DNA from: Sinotaia quadrata
Lineage: Eukaryota > Mollusca > Gastropoda > Architaenioglossa > Viviparidae
Direction of reading: 5' to 3'
Assembly (NCBI GenBank): GCA_028829895.1
Contig: CM054181.1
Location: forward strand, 16,214,001 to 16,278,000
DNA: 64,000 nucleotides
Shown here: in pieces, positions 1-11,900 of the stretch
How the letters are laid out: each line of letters starts with the position of its first letter
Numbering within the stretch: position 1 is the stretch's first letter
The notes under the pieces: generated by a model
Databases searched by the model: none
Told to the model about the DNA's origin: nothing
The model's input: only the letters and a program-made list of their open reading frames with translations
Translations under genes and position numbers: made by a program

Positions 1-213
1 ATCTGGAATTTGAGACGAAACATTAATGAAGTTAACTGTATTTTTTTCATTTAAATACTTCTTTTGTGAAATTCTGCGCTGTATGCATATTTTTTTGTAT
101 AACATTTATATTTTTAAACAATAAATAAAAAATAAAATAAAATAAACTGTGCATAGTCTTGCATAGGGTGTGTTTGTTGTATTTGTGGTGACAGATGCGC
201 GAATAGACTTTTG

Positions 214-214
214 G

Positions 215-286
<72 letters not shown>

Positions 287-388
287 GTCTGCTATCCACC
301 TGTCTGCCTGTCTATCTATCATATATCTGCCTTTCTGCCTGCCTTCCTGCCTGTCTGACAGTCTGTCTATCTGTCTGTCTATTTATTA
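214..388. repeat. (ATCT)n microsatellite with degenerate CTGT flank
   Basis: Perfect ATCT units run from about 214 to 286 and then decay into CTGTCTGC-type units up to about 388. The apparent Ile-Tyr-Leu-Ser repeat proteins in this stretch are translations of the repeat. Confidence 0.95.
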
Positions 389-1439
389 CATACGAGAGTA
401 CTGTTTTCCACTTATGTTCCAGAAGAAAACCTCTCTCCACAAGCGTTCATTCAAAATTAGCATTTTGTTGAAAGAAATCAAATATTTAATCTCGTGAGTG
501 AAATGAACTATACAGTTCTTCTCCATTGATATCATTACTTACACACTTTTTATTCCTAATAGCACTGATCACAAGAAAGTCAATGTGTGATAAAAAGTAA
601 ATGATCAGAAAGCACATTATATTTAAAGTAATATTGTTTACATTCTGTAGTACAAAGCAGAAACACGTCATTATTGACTAATTATGTAATTATCCATAGT
701 TGTATTATTTGCATGTGTCTGTTTCATTATTATTTTGCGGGAAGATCCGAAGTTTAAATATGGCGACGCGAAACTTAACAGGTCTATACTGAACTGCATA
801 TATAGGTCTCATTATTACGTACTGAGGATTTGACTTTATTATGTATTCATAGCTCTCAGCAATTATTTATGTTCACCTAAACGAAATAATATTTTTCCCG
901 ATATCATAAATATATCAGGTCACAAGGTCGTCGACCTGTGATAATATTCACACATTATGCAGTAGTAGCCTTAAGTTTATTACAATTAATATTTCTTTTA
1001 TCCGAAGTGTAAATAAATTGTGTCCAATAAAATTATCGTAATAATGTTTAGTATATAACATTCCGATATATTTTATATTCTCACATATCTTTCTTCATCG
1101 TCACCATTGTTCCTACCACCATATAGACGTCGAGAAAAAAAAATCCAGTTAAGCATATTTTGATTTATGTTTGAAAAACTTTTACTCCGCACTAGGCCCT
1201 CAAACTGTGTAAAATATTTACCGGTATTGTCTCTCGCTTCCAGTTCGTTCCTAGCGACATTTTACTTGAGTTTTAAATTGAAATGAGAATGCTCGAGATG
1301 ATGATACTTTGCTTTTATTGTCACGCTTAAATTGTCAACATTTCCTTAACAAGCGAGGACTTAAAATAAATTAGGCGCGAAAATTGTGCAAAGAAAGAAA
1401 ATAAGATGACTTGAAAATCCCAGAATTACACAATCGAGT
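389..1439. other. No gene seen; AT-rich sequence
   Basis: This AT-rich non-coding stretch has stops in all frames. I see no repeat family, splice-bordered exon or RNA gene in it. Confidence 0.5.
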
Positions 1440-1990
1440 GTTGTTTGGAAGACAGAACAGGAAAAAGAACGGCCTCAGAATCCGAAGATTGTGGATTCGA
1501 GTCCAGTCAACGTCGACAAAATCTTTTCTTTTGAGGAGCTTGGTTTCCGTTAGGTAAGGGCGCTAGCCTCACAAACAGAAGGCTATGGGTTCAAACCCAG
1601 CCTTAGTCGCTGCAATTCAAAATCTCCAATGGAAATACCCAACACTACTCGCTCGATATAAAAAATGGCTTTTTTCATTTAAATATGTTGCATTAGATTA
1701 TATAGAAGTTTGTAATTTTATCATTTTATTTTTTAATTTATCCACTATCACCACCACCCACCCACCAATTAGTCACCCATTGCATGCCGCGCGGCAAGAA
1801 CATTTACAGTGAGAGTCGCGCGGTATCTGACATTTTGCTAACTCAGCAAAGACTACGTTCAAATGCGTTGTTGAGCCTGGCCCTTAGCGAATAGAGGGTT
1901 TTCCCCTTCTAAACCACGCTGCTTAAAAGCTCTTGCTCGTCAACAGATTTCTCAGAAGTAGACTACTTTTCTGGATCATTTTAGATTTCG
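1440..1990 (+). mobile_element. Possible degraded tRNA-derived SINE
   Basis: Two stretches resemble the RNA polymerase III B box of tRNA genes: GGATTCGAGTCC near 1492 and GGGTTCAAACCC near 1589. The sequence before the second (GTTAGGTAAGGGCGCTAGCC) looks like a weak A-box and D-arm region. No full cloverleaf can be folded by eye, so this is more likely a worn tRNA-derived SINE, or two of them, than a working tRNA gene. No poly-A tail or target-site duplication was identified. Confidence 0.35.
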
Positions 1991-2600
1991 GCTGCGACCA
2001 AGTGTGCAAGCAATGTAAGCAATCGTGGGCTTTCTTCGTGTTTAACTGAAGGTCGTCACTTTTTGACGACAATGTTATGGATGTTGAGAAGAGCAACAGT
2101 AGTCAAGAAGTGTAGTACACAGCGCTATGTGTCTATTGTCGTGCCATGTCTAAAGGTGGTGAAAGATTGCTTTATGAATATCATGCAGCGAAAAGCACTA
2201 AAAAAAAAATCTGCACTAAGAAAACAAAGTGGCCGGTGATCATGATTTGATGAAAGCAAATAAACAAAATATCTGAATGATCTCGCCTTAGCGTTAGAAG
2301 CCATGCATAAATGAATATGAACATCTGAAAGTAAAACTATTACAATTCCATCATGTAAACGTGTAACACAGTATACAGTAGGCATACATCCAACAGAAAA
2401 TTAGAGGTGTTACACATCCTCCGTATCTCAGATCAAAGCTCGCTAAAACTATTCTATCATAAGCTCATCGGTCAGAGAGCAAAACTTTAATCCCTGTAAG
2501 GATATTCCTTGATTTTCCCGATCTGACAGCCCTTTTCAACCTGATATGTTGTCGTTAAGAGGTTAATTAACTTGTGCGAGATCAGCATTTTAAATTCTAA
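1991..2600. other. No gene seen
   Basis: This is unremarkable intergenic or intronic sequence. The open frame on the minus strand at 2125-2385 has no recognisable domain and is probably chance. Confidence 0.45.
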
Positions 2601-2609
2601 CTGATGAGC

Positions 2610-2845
2610 TTGTGTGAGGTCAGTTTAGACGAGGTTTTGATGAGATTTGTGTGAAGTTAGTCGAGACGAGGTTTGTGATGAGACTTGTGTGAGGACAGTA
2701 GAGACGAGGTTTGTGATGAGACTTGTGTGAGGTCAGTCGAGACGAGGTTTGTGATGAGACTTGTGTGAGGTCAGTCGAGACGAGGTTTGTGATGAGACTT
2801 GTGTGAGGTTAGTCGAGACGGAGGTTTGTGACGAGACTCGTGGGT
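2610..2845. repeat. About 38 bp minisatellite, about 6 copies
   Basis: The core GTCGAGACGAGGTTTGTGAT recurs with TGAGACTTGTGTGAGGTCA between copies. The central copies are nearly identical and the outer ones diverged. Confidence 0.85.
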
Positions 2846-3471
2846 TCTCTTGCGCAGTTTGTCATTTGTCTCTATCATGCACTCTGTCATATGTTTAACG
2901 TTTAAATGTTGGACTTGTGGAGATTTTACTCACAAATTCATCAACATTTCTCTCTTCTTTCGCTAGGGGAGATTCTTGATATATTTTGTTCAGGACATCA
3001 GCAAATTTTAATAAATAAAACGATCAATAGCAGCATACATATCTTCTTTTTATTTTATAATTATTGCTTCAATTATATTTTACCATTATTACTGGCTCGC
3101 TTCGACTTTTAATTATTTTCAGGTTTACCTTATTATCTTTGCCATTTATTTTCACATTGTTGTTGGGTCTTTTTGCCGCATTATTGATGTCTCGTTATGA
3201 AGACTTGAAGATTTAAAGACTTGAAGATTTGAAGACTTTACCAAGTTGTTTTATTCTTACATTTAACGTGTCTAGTTTCAGTTTAGATTCAAGATATCTC
3301 GAACGCTAAAGCAGGAAATATCATTTCTGTTTTCGATTGGATTTCTTTGTCCTAATAGGTACCGAAGGTCTCACCCCCACCCAATAACTTCTAGTCTGAA
3401 GTCTTCAGGCAATTCAGTTATATTCTAGTTTATTTTCCTATCCTTTTGGGATCGCTTGACCCATTCAGGTT
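2846..3471. other. No gene seen
   Basis: This AT-rich stretch has a CTAG acceptor-like site near 2967 whose downstream frames close quickly. There is a small direct repeat (GAAGACTTGAAGATTTAAAG type) near 3200. Confidence 0.4.
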
Positions 3472-3895
3472 TTGTTGACTGTCTTGTTGCTGTCTTGTCG
3501 TTGTACTGTTGTTGTTGTCTTGTCGCTGTCTTTTTGCCGTTTTGTTGCTCTTTTAAAATTGTCTTGCTGCTGTCTTGTCGTTGTCGTGTTGCTATCATTG
3601 TCTTGCTTTCTGTCTTGTATTGTTATTAATTTGTCATGGGCTTGTTGCTGTCTTGTTGCTAGCTTACATTTTTCTTCTGATATCTTGTCCCTCTTTTGTT
3701 ACTGCCTTGTTTCTTCTTGCCGTCCTGCCATTGTCTTGTTGCTGTTTTATTGCCATCATGCTGCTGTCTTGTTGTCTTGTTTTGCCTTACCGTTGTTTTG
3801 TTGCTGTCTTCGTCGTTGTCTTGCTGCTGTCTCTTTTCTCTGCTGTTGTCCTTTCTACAGTTGCTGTCCTTTTTTCGTCTTATGTCTTGTTTTAC
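3472..3895. repeat. Degenerate TTGTTGCTGTC-rich low-complexity tract
   Basis: Imperfect units of TTGTTGCTGTCTTG run for about 400 bp and leave two plus-strand frames open with Cys/Leu/Ser-rich translations. The composition comes from the repeat and there is no domain, so I treat it as non-coding. Confidence 0.7.
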
Positions 3896-4030
3896 TGAGA
3901 TCATGGAAAAGCATCTACAGAGGTGAAATCTTGATCAGTCCTATTCATTATCGTTGTTGTCGCTGTCACATGCATCATGTTACATAAGCAGTTTGGATAT
4001 TGGCTGATCGCTTGACATTCTTTGTCTCAG

Positions 4031-7000
4031 CAAGTTGACGGGGGTAACCTGACGCTGTGGAAACTCTACCAGCTCTTTGAAAAGCCAGAGATTTTACGGA
4101 CAACGTAAGTACTAGTCATAGTAATGCATTTATAAGAGCGATTGGTCTACAATACATTAGAAGTTTATTTGCATAATGTGTCCCATTCCCTTCTTTGTTT
4201 CTTTCTTTATTTAGTAGCAGTTCTATAAAAATATCACTTGTTTTCATTGATTGCAAAATTAAAGTTGGCAGTTCTATAAAAATATCACTTGTTTTCATTG
4301 ATTGCAAAATTAAAATTGGCAGTTCTATTAAAAAAATCACTTGTTTTCATTGATTGCAAAATTAAAGTTGGCAGTTCTATAAAAATATCACTTGTTTTCA
4401 TTGATTGCAAAATTAAAATTGGCAGTTCTATTAAAAAAATCACTTGCTTTCATTGATTGCAAAATTAAAGTTGGCAGTTCTATAAAAATATCACTTGTTT
4501 TCATTGATTGCAAAATTAAAGTTGGCAGTTCTATAAAAATATCACTTGTTTTCATTGATTGCAAAATTAAAGTTGGCAGTTCTATAAAAATATCACTTGT
4601 TTTCATTGATTGCAAAATTAAAGTTGGCAGTTCTATAAAAATATCACTTGTTTTCATTGATTGCAAAATTAAAGTTGGCAGTTCTATAAAAATATCACTT
4701 GTTTTCATTGATTGCAAAATTAAAATTGGCAGTTCTATTAAAAAAATCACTTGCTTTCATTGATTGCAAAATTAAAGTTGGCAGTTCTATAAAAATATCA
4801 CTTGTTTTCATTGATTGCAAAATTAAAGTTGGCAGTTCTATAAAAATATCACTTGTTTTCATTGATTGCAAAATTAAAGTTGGCAGTTCTATAAAAATAT
4901 CACTTGTTTTCATTGATTGCAAAATTAAAGTTGGCAGTTCTATAAAAATATCACTTGTTTTCATTGATTGCAAAATTAAAGTTGGCAGTTCTATAAAAAT
5001 ATCACTTGTTTTCATTGATTGCAAAATTAAAGTTGGCAGTTCTATAAAAATATCACTTGTTTTCATTGATTGCAAAATTAAAATTGGCAGTTCTATTAAT
5101 AATAGAAGTGTTAAAAGGTAGGGATAATTAATAGTAAATATTGTTTACATAATCAACAGTAAGCTACTGCATTGTTGTCAGTATATCACACCATTATTAC
5201 AAATATCAGTGCATTCTTGTCAGTATGGTCACTAAATTTATGTCAGTGTGCCACAGCTTTACTAGAAGTATGTCACTGAATGTCAGTGTACTGTGCTTTA
5301 TTAGCAGTATGCTACCCTTTATTAACTCAGTGTCATTATTATTCTGACATTTTCCAAAACGATGTGTATGTTTTAATGAACGTGAAATGACCAGTTTCTG
5401 AAATAGAAAACCACACAACACGTCAACAAAAATAATCAAATGTAACCTTACGATATTCAAAACTTAGAGGTGCTGTTTCAATTCTGGAATCTGTGTAATG
5501 AAAATAAAAGTAATTTACTAGATTTCTGATATAATTATTTCGAAGTACTATTACTTCTGCTACCACTGTCAGTTAAGAAATTATTACAAATAAAGCATTC
5601 CTTTGATTGTTACTTTTATTTTTATCAGTATAATATTCATGAAGTACTATTACTGCTACTATAATTATATAATCATTATCGTTAGCATTATAATAATTAT
5701 TATTGGGGCTGCTGTAGTTACTGTTATTAGTGCAGTAGTGCATTATTTTTTTTGCTGCATATTTGTTGTTGATATTTTTAATATGAAAGTTAAAATTACA
5801 TTTGCTCTAATATATATCTCATTCACAAGTTTACGGCAGAGACAATAAAATATATAATTTACACACCAAACGAATACGAATCTAGGCCAATCGTGTAAAT
5901 GAGATCAGTCATTAGATTTAGGCATTCTGACAATGTACAAACACTTTCTGTCATAGTTTCAGTAGGTATTGCAATAAAATCAATCAAAACAACGTGTTTC
6001 TGGAAAGATTTTTATGTTGCCATTGTACACACATGAGCTTGTTGAAGACAGAATGAGAAAAAGCCATTCTTTTTTATTTTTTTAACAGTAGGTATGACAA
6101 CTTGATAAATGGGAACAAGCTCTACACGACGAATGTCTCTCGGGCTTTTGCAAACCTTAACTGCATATGGAACAGAGAAACAAACTTGGCTGGAATGTAG
6201 CCCAGAGTTTTTTTTAGCCACATTGTGTCGTCATGTAGTGATCTCGTGCATGGTCGAGAGTTTGGTTTCTATTCCACCTTTAACCGTAAAATAATAACAT
6301 CTATATAATTTACTGGCTTACTTAAACTTTGCCAGGACAATTAGAAATTTTGGCATTAATGAAATATATTTATATGCATGTTTATTTGAAATGGATCTTT
6401 AATCACTTGGTCTTTAATGATATGCTGGCGCAAGACCGGAAAATAAATAATAAGATATAAAGACTAAATAGATTGTAGAAAAACATTAATATAAAAATTA
6501 ATAAATAATAAGATTAAAAGATTAAATAGAGATCTGGAAAGACATATTAATACAAAAATGAATAAATAATAAGATGAAAATATTAAATAGAGATGTAGAA
6601 AGACATATTAATACAAAAATTAATAAATAATAAGATTAAAAGATTAAATAGAGATCTGGAAAGACATATTAATACAAAAATGAATAAATAATAAGATACA
6701 AAGATTAAATAGAGATGTAGAAAGACATATTAATACAAACATTAATAAATAATTAGATTAAAAGATTAAATAGATATCTGGAAAGACATATTAATACAAA
6801 AATGAATAAATAATAAGATGAAAATATTAAATAGAGATGTAGAAAGACATATTAATACAAAAATGAATAAATAATAAGATACAAAGATTAAATAGAGATG
6901 TAGAAAGACATATTAATACAAAAATTAATAAATAATTAGATTAAAAGATTAAATAGATATCTGGAAAGACATATTAATACAAAAATGAATAAATAATAAG

Positions 7001-7397
7001 ATGAAAATATTAAATAGAGATGTAGAAAGACATATTAATACAAAAATGAATAAATAATAAGATAAAAAGATTAAATAGAGATGTAGAAAGACATATTAAT
7101 ACAAAAATGAATGGATGGATGTAGAGGAAGGCAGAGACAGATATGTTCTATGTATGGATAATTATTTTTCTTTACAGAAGAATGGTCCAGAACAAACATG
7201 AACGCGATGTCATTAAACCCGTCTTTGGTCCAGTCTGCGTCATATGCGACAGAAGATCAGCAAGAGTTGTCTTCCTTCCCTGCAGCCACATAGTCACGTG
7301 TTCTACATGCGCAGACACCATGGACGATTGCATCATTTGCAGAACACCTGTTCTGGCGACGTGCGTAAGGATTCGGTTGCCTTTGCCTAAATCTTAA
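4031..7397 (+). CDS. RING-1: IAP-type RING finger gene (partial at 5' end)
   Basis: Two exons are visible: 4031-4104 and 7178-7397 (stop TAA 7395-7397). The first has a CAG acceptor, a GTAAGT donor, and only one frame without stops. It leaves in phase 2 and the RING exon enters in phase 2, so they join in frame. The linker ends F-E-K-P-E-I-L-R-T-T. Counting from the Met at 7182, the C3HC4 zinc ligands are C19, C22, C34, H36, C40, C43, C50 and C53, with FLPCSH in the centre as in IAP E3 ubiquitin ligases. The usual Pro of the last C-P-x-C is missing (CIIC). A poly-A signal AATAAA follows at 7409-7414. The upstream coding exon, if any, was not found; initiation at Met 7182 would give a 71-residue RING-only protein. 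The expected role is ubiquitin transfer, inferred from the family. Confidence 0.75.
4217..5097. repeat. 51 bp satellite, about 17 copies, with higher-order structure
   Basis: The unit contains GGCAGTTCTATAAAAATATC and CATTGATTGCAAAATTAAAG. The period is 51 bp, a multiple of three, so both strands stay open over hundreds of bases (17-residue repeats). A variant copy with CTATTAAAAAAATCAC recurs about 307 bp apart (near 4430 and 4737), showing duplication of a block of six units. The array lies in the intron of RING-1, starting about 110 bp after the 4104 donor. Confidence 0.95.
5098..6435. other. Intron sequence, no gene seen
   Basis: AT-rich sequence between the two arrays of the RING-1 intron. 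The translated frames carry no recognisable domain. Confidence 0.5.
6439..7112. repeat. 61 bp AT-rich minisatellite, about 11 copies
   Basis: The AGAT of the unit recurs at 6511, 6572, 6633 and 6694, giving a 61 bp period. The unit contains GAAAGACATATTAATACAAA. The array ends about 65 bp before the RING-1 acceptor at 7177. Alternating variants (GATCTGG and GATGTAG) suggest dimer-level duplication. Confidence 0.95.
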
Positions 7398-7408
7398 ACA
7401 ACATCAAA

Positions 7409-7414
7409 AATAAA
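7409..7414 (+). terminator. Poly-A signal of RING-1
   Basis: An AATAAA hexamer lies 12 bases after the RING-1 stop codon. A second one lies near 7449. Confidence 0.55.
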
Positions 7415-7545
7415 GTACAAGAGATTTTTTTTATGCACAAAAGAAAACAAAATAAACATTTATCATATTCCAATAGTAATTTGGAGTGTAGTAATTCAAC
7501 TTGCTATTGGAACGTATATCATCACTTTGAACGAGGCCGAAATGC

Positions 7546-7748
7546 TAGATGAAGTAGAAAGTATAATAATGTGTAGAAGTGTGTTATATTCTTTTTGATG
7601 AAGTAGAAAATATAATAATGTGTAGAAGTGTGTTATATTCTTTTTGATGAAGTAGAAAGTATAATAATGTATAGAAGTGTGCTATTCTTTTTGATGAAGT
7701 AGAAAATATAATGTGTAGAAGTGTGTTATATTCTTTTTGATGAAGCTT
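7546..7748. repeat. About 49 bp repeat, 4 copies
   Basis: The unit contains GATGAAGTAGAAAATATAAT and AGAAGTGTGTTATATTCTTT. The third copy has small deletions. Confidence 0.85.
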
Positions 7749-7940
7749 TATATTGCGGCACAAACCTGGCAGTTACTATTTAAGAAATAGTACTAGTTCT
7801 AGATTTGTTTATTTTAGACATAAGTAGTGTTAATGGATTTAATATTAATTATTACTTTGTAGTAAATTTAAATGACATTAAAACAGCACGGACTTTGAAG
7901 TATTTTATATAATGCCAACATGTGCTTGTGTGCATGCGTG

Positions 7941-8028
7941 ATAATATAATATAATATAATATAATATAATATAATATAATATAATATAATATAATATAAT
8001 ATAATATAATATAATATAATATAATATA
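7941..8028. repeat. (ATAAT)n pentanucleotide repeat
   Basis: This is an uninterrupted pentanucleotide tract of about 88 bp. A short (CT)n tract follows near 8077-8096 and a poly-A tract near 8101. Confidence 0.95.
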
Positions 8029-8197
8029 ACTTACTAATAACTGGGAAAATGTTTATTCAATAGCCGCAAAACTTCTTTCCCTCTCTCTCTCTCTCTCGCT
8101 AAAAAAAAAAAAAATCTACCTTAAAATTATTGTAATTTTAAATTGATAATTACAAAATCCCTATACACCAGCGATACTGTAAGGTAACAGCATAAAT

Positions 8198-8615
8198 ATG
8201 ATCTCATTTACTGAGTTAGACTTAATAATTATGCTAGAACTGAATAAATATATTGAAAATTAAATGTAAATAGCACTTTAAAAATTACATTTACTGAGTT
8301 AGACTTAATAATTATGCTAGTACTGAATAAATATATTGAAAATTAAATGTAAATAGCACTTTAAAAATTACATTTACTGAGTCAGACTTAATGATTTTGC
8401 TAGTACTGAATAAATATATTGAAAATTAAATGTAAATAGCACTTTAAAAATTACATTTACTGAGTTAGACTTAATAATTTTGCTAGTACTGAATAAATAT
8501 ATTGAAAATTAAATGTAAATAGCACTTTAAAAATTACATTTACTGAGTTAGACTTAATAATTATGCTAGTACTGAATAAATATATTGAAAAATTAAATGT
8601 AAATAGCACTTTGAA
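8198..8615. repeat. 83 bp minisatellite, 5 copies
   Basis: CATTTACTGA recurs at 8288 and 8371, giving an 83 bp period. The copies are over 95% alike by eye. Confidence 0.93.
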
Positions 8616-8910
8616 GATTACAAAGAAATTGAATGCATTGTATTTAATCTATATTTAAAGTATTCAGCCTCTAAATGTTAATATCACACGTTCCCAAGAT
8701 ATAATAATGGTAATATAATAGTACTAAACAGAAAGTTGTTCTAGTGTTTACTGACCTCAAATTGTACAAATACAATTGTAAAATATGACACTAAGCGCTT
8801 ATGGTACCAGACTGGTAACAAGAATGACAAGTACTTTTAGTAATGTGAGATAAAAACCACAAACAAGCGTTCATAATCAAAACTGTGAACTGACAGTTTT
8901 CCTTGCTGTT

Positions 8911-8992
8911 CCTGGTTTACAGACACGTGTTTACAAACTCCTGGTTTACAGACACATGTTTACAGACTCCTGGTTTACAGAGACATGTTTAC
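8911..8992. repeat. 28 bp repeat, 3 copies
   Basis: CTGGTTTACAGACACATGTT type units occur three times. Confidence 0.8.
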
Positions 8993-11900
8993 TGAATGGA
9001 ATAAATTCTTCAACTACCAAAACAAATAAGTAAAGGAACGTGCATTTTTCACTAAGTGAACAAAACTCACAAGTATTTTTCTCATTAATTATTTTATTAC
9101 TCTAAATATTGTATTATTTATAGTTATGCAGGGTTTTTTTTTGTGTATTGTATATTCAAAAAAACGTTATAGCTGTTAGTTAAAGTGCTAAACAACTTTC
9201 TTAGGTGTTTATTGATTTAAATTTGTGCTTGGTTTTTTTTTATGTGTTACGTAATCGATTATTTGAAAGGATTGTTTCAAGCAATTCATAACAAATAGGA
9301 ATTGAAATATACATAATTTATTTTTTAATTGCATCGTTTTGACAAAAAAATGATAAGTTATGATTTATTATTGCAAAACAATTGTAAGTATGGCAGTTTG
9401 GACGTAAACAACATTTTAGGAAACTGCAATTGCGTTTCGGCTAATAAGCCACGTAGTTTGCCAATTTCGACAGTTTATTTTGAACAAATTACGTAGTTTG
9501 CCAATAATGTACGTTACTGTAGTTTATGATAAATACACATAATATTTTATAATGTACGTACTGTGGTGTACATTAAATATACATAATGTGTTGTGATGTA
9601 CACCACTGTGGCTTATGTTTCGAATGTAGACTGTACGTTACACTTGCGTGTGCACACTACCCAAGCGCTATAAGATGAGAAAGGGAGGAGGGGTGATTTT
9701 AAAGAGTGCCGTAAAGCGAATTTTACCTGTCCAGCAAAACCCAAACCTATAAACACGAAGGATTACCTCGACATCTTACAAAGACGTTTCTGGTGCCAGA
9801 TTTGCAGGTTCTAGCTAAGTTCAGTTTATAAATAGACCACAGCAAGTGCTATTCGATGACATTCTCAGAGGCGTGGCCCTCCGGTGAAATTTCTTTTCAT
9901 GCAGATATTCACTCAGGAAGTCCTCGTAATAGCATGTGTTTCGTAAATTTATACACTGTAGCCTACTGTTATGGGCAGCTAACATATTGCAATCTTTTTC
10001 CAACCGCTACAAGTAAATGAAAATAATCATTACAGATATTAAATACAAAACCTGTCACAACACTTTTGTATATATCTGCGAATTTCCGACGCAAAACTAC
10101 GCAAAATATTTTCTCGCGTTTATTTTTTTTCTAAACTGAGCATATTTTATTGTGTGCTCGAGTGAAAATTATCCTGATAGTGACAATTAGATTACAGTAT
10201 TTCAACTTTTCCAAAAGAGAGATTGTTAGTTGTTTGTTATTGTCATAACCAGTAACTAGTACATAATACTTTGCTTGACTCGATCGAAGGGAGGCAACTA
10301 ATACAAAGGGAAAATCGTAATACGTACGAAATGTTTACGGTGCTTTTTAAACACAAAGTGAGATACATTTAAAGTGTAGCAATATAAAATAAGTTCCAGT
10401 CGAAATGCCGGTATCAAAGCATTCTATATCACTCAAGACGTTTTATCATCATCGTGGTACTCGTCATCATCATCATCCATCATCATTATCAGCAGCAACA
10501 GCAACATCATTCAAGATCTTAGGAAAACAGTAAAGCAATTGCAAATGAGTATGTACAAAAGTAAAATGGTTTCTTATAAGCAATGTACTTTTTTTGTTTT
10601 AATATATTTGTGACACTTCTCTGAGCTCCCTTCACTCGCTATGGTCATTATTTATTAATTAATAACATATAACTAATTACAAGGGATCGAGAATCTTAAA
10701 TTATAGTTATTAATAATTATCCCACAAAATCATGTTTTTGCAGGTGGAAACTTCTTACTAAAGGAGTAATAAAAATCCGTATTTTATTTATATTTAATGA
10801 GTCCCCATCCACCTACTATTATTCCAACATAAGGTCTTAATATAAATCAAGAAAGTTAATAAATTTATTAAATCAACAATCAAATCTACAACATATGAGT
10901 TAGTCAAAAGAGCATTGACATTTACATCACAACAATGTTATATTAAAAATTAAACACTCATTCAGTTTATCCTAGCATAGACATCAGCAGTCAAATTAAC
11001 ATATATACATATATATATCAAAACGTTTACTGATAAGTTCGACAACAATGCTGGATACACACCAACATGGTCCAGGAGAATACAGTAGTCACTGCAGTCT
11101 GAAGCAGCTACAAGGTTAGAAAACAAAACGGTTTACTCCTTTCTACAAAAGTCAAATTAAGGCAGCACTATATTTCATGCATATTTCATCTTTAAACTCC
11201 TTTCTCTCTTACACACATTCTCAACTTACAAATCCTGATATTCGTTATCCCGATGCATACACAGCATAAGAAATATAGCAGGGATCAAAATTCATAAGTA
11301 TAATGTACAACATAATCAAATTAGTAAACATAGAAAAAAATGGTTCAATGGTTCATTCTCTAATTCAAATCATAGATAAATAGCTACCATGTACAAAATA
11401 ATTTTAAGACCATTCTTTCTTTATCAGTCAGTTAACTTACCATAATCTAACAATCGCTTTATGACTGGACTCCTGTTATGTCAAAATCAAAATGATTAAA
11501 ATAAGAACTTTCTTCAAAAAAAAACCCTTTCATCAGTCCCCTTTGGATAAGTTGTTATGAACAAGTGTGAGACTGTTAGTCAGAAAAATAACTCATCTGC
11601 TTGGAACTGGTTTGGATTGCATCAGCAATTTCCAGCATATTCTCCACCTGAGTTGTTTACTCCAACTCTGGTACTTAGAAAAATATCATCATAAACAATG
11701 CCCAAGATCGGGTCACGTTAACATTGGCAACAAATATATAATTCTTAAGTTTAGAGAAGGGAATAGGCAAATTTACTCTGACTCTATATTTAGTATAGAG
11801 TATATTTACTATACGTTAGTGATATGCTTGTCTTTTAAAGACCTACTTCAAAGCACATACACATGTACCAAATCAACGCTCAAAATTAAAAGTGAATGAT

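Noticed and set aside
1580..1615. Functional tRNA gene
   Set aside because: A B-box-like stretch is present but no full cloverleaf or acceptor stem could be drawn.
2598..2650. CTGATGAG motif as a hammerhead start
   Set aside because: No GAAA core follows at a usable distance.
3472..3987. 171-residue Leu/Cys-rich membrane-like protein
   Set aside because: The sequence is a degenerate CTG/TTG repeat open in two frames, with no other gene sign.
4392..5121. Long repeat proteins on both strands of the 51 bp array
   Set aside because: They arise because the unit is a multiple of three. There is no start context, domain or splice signal.
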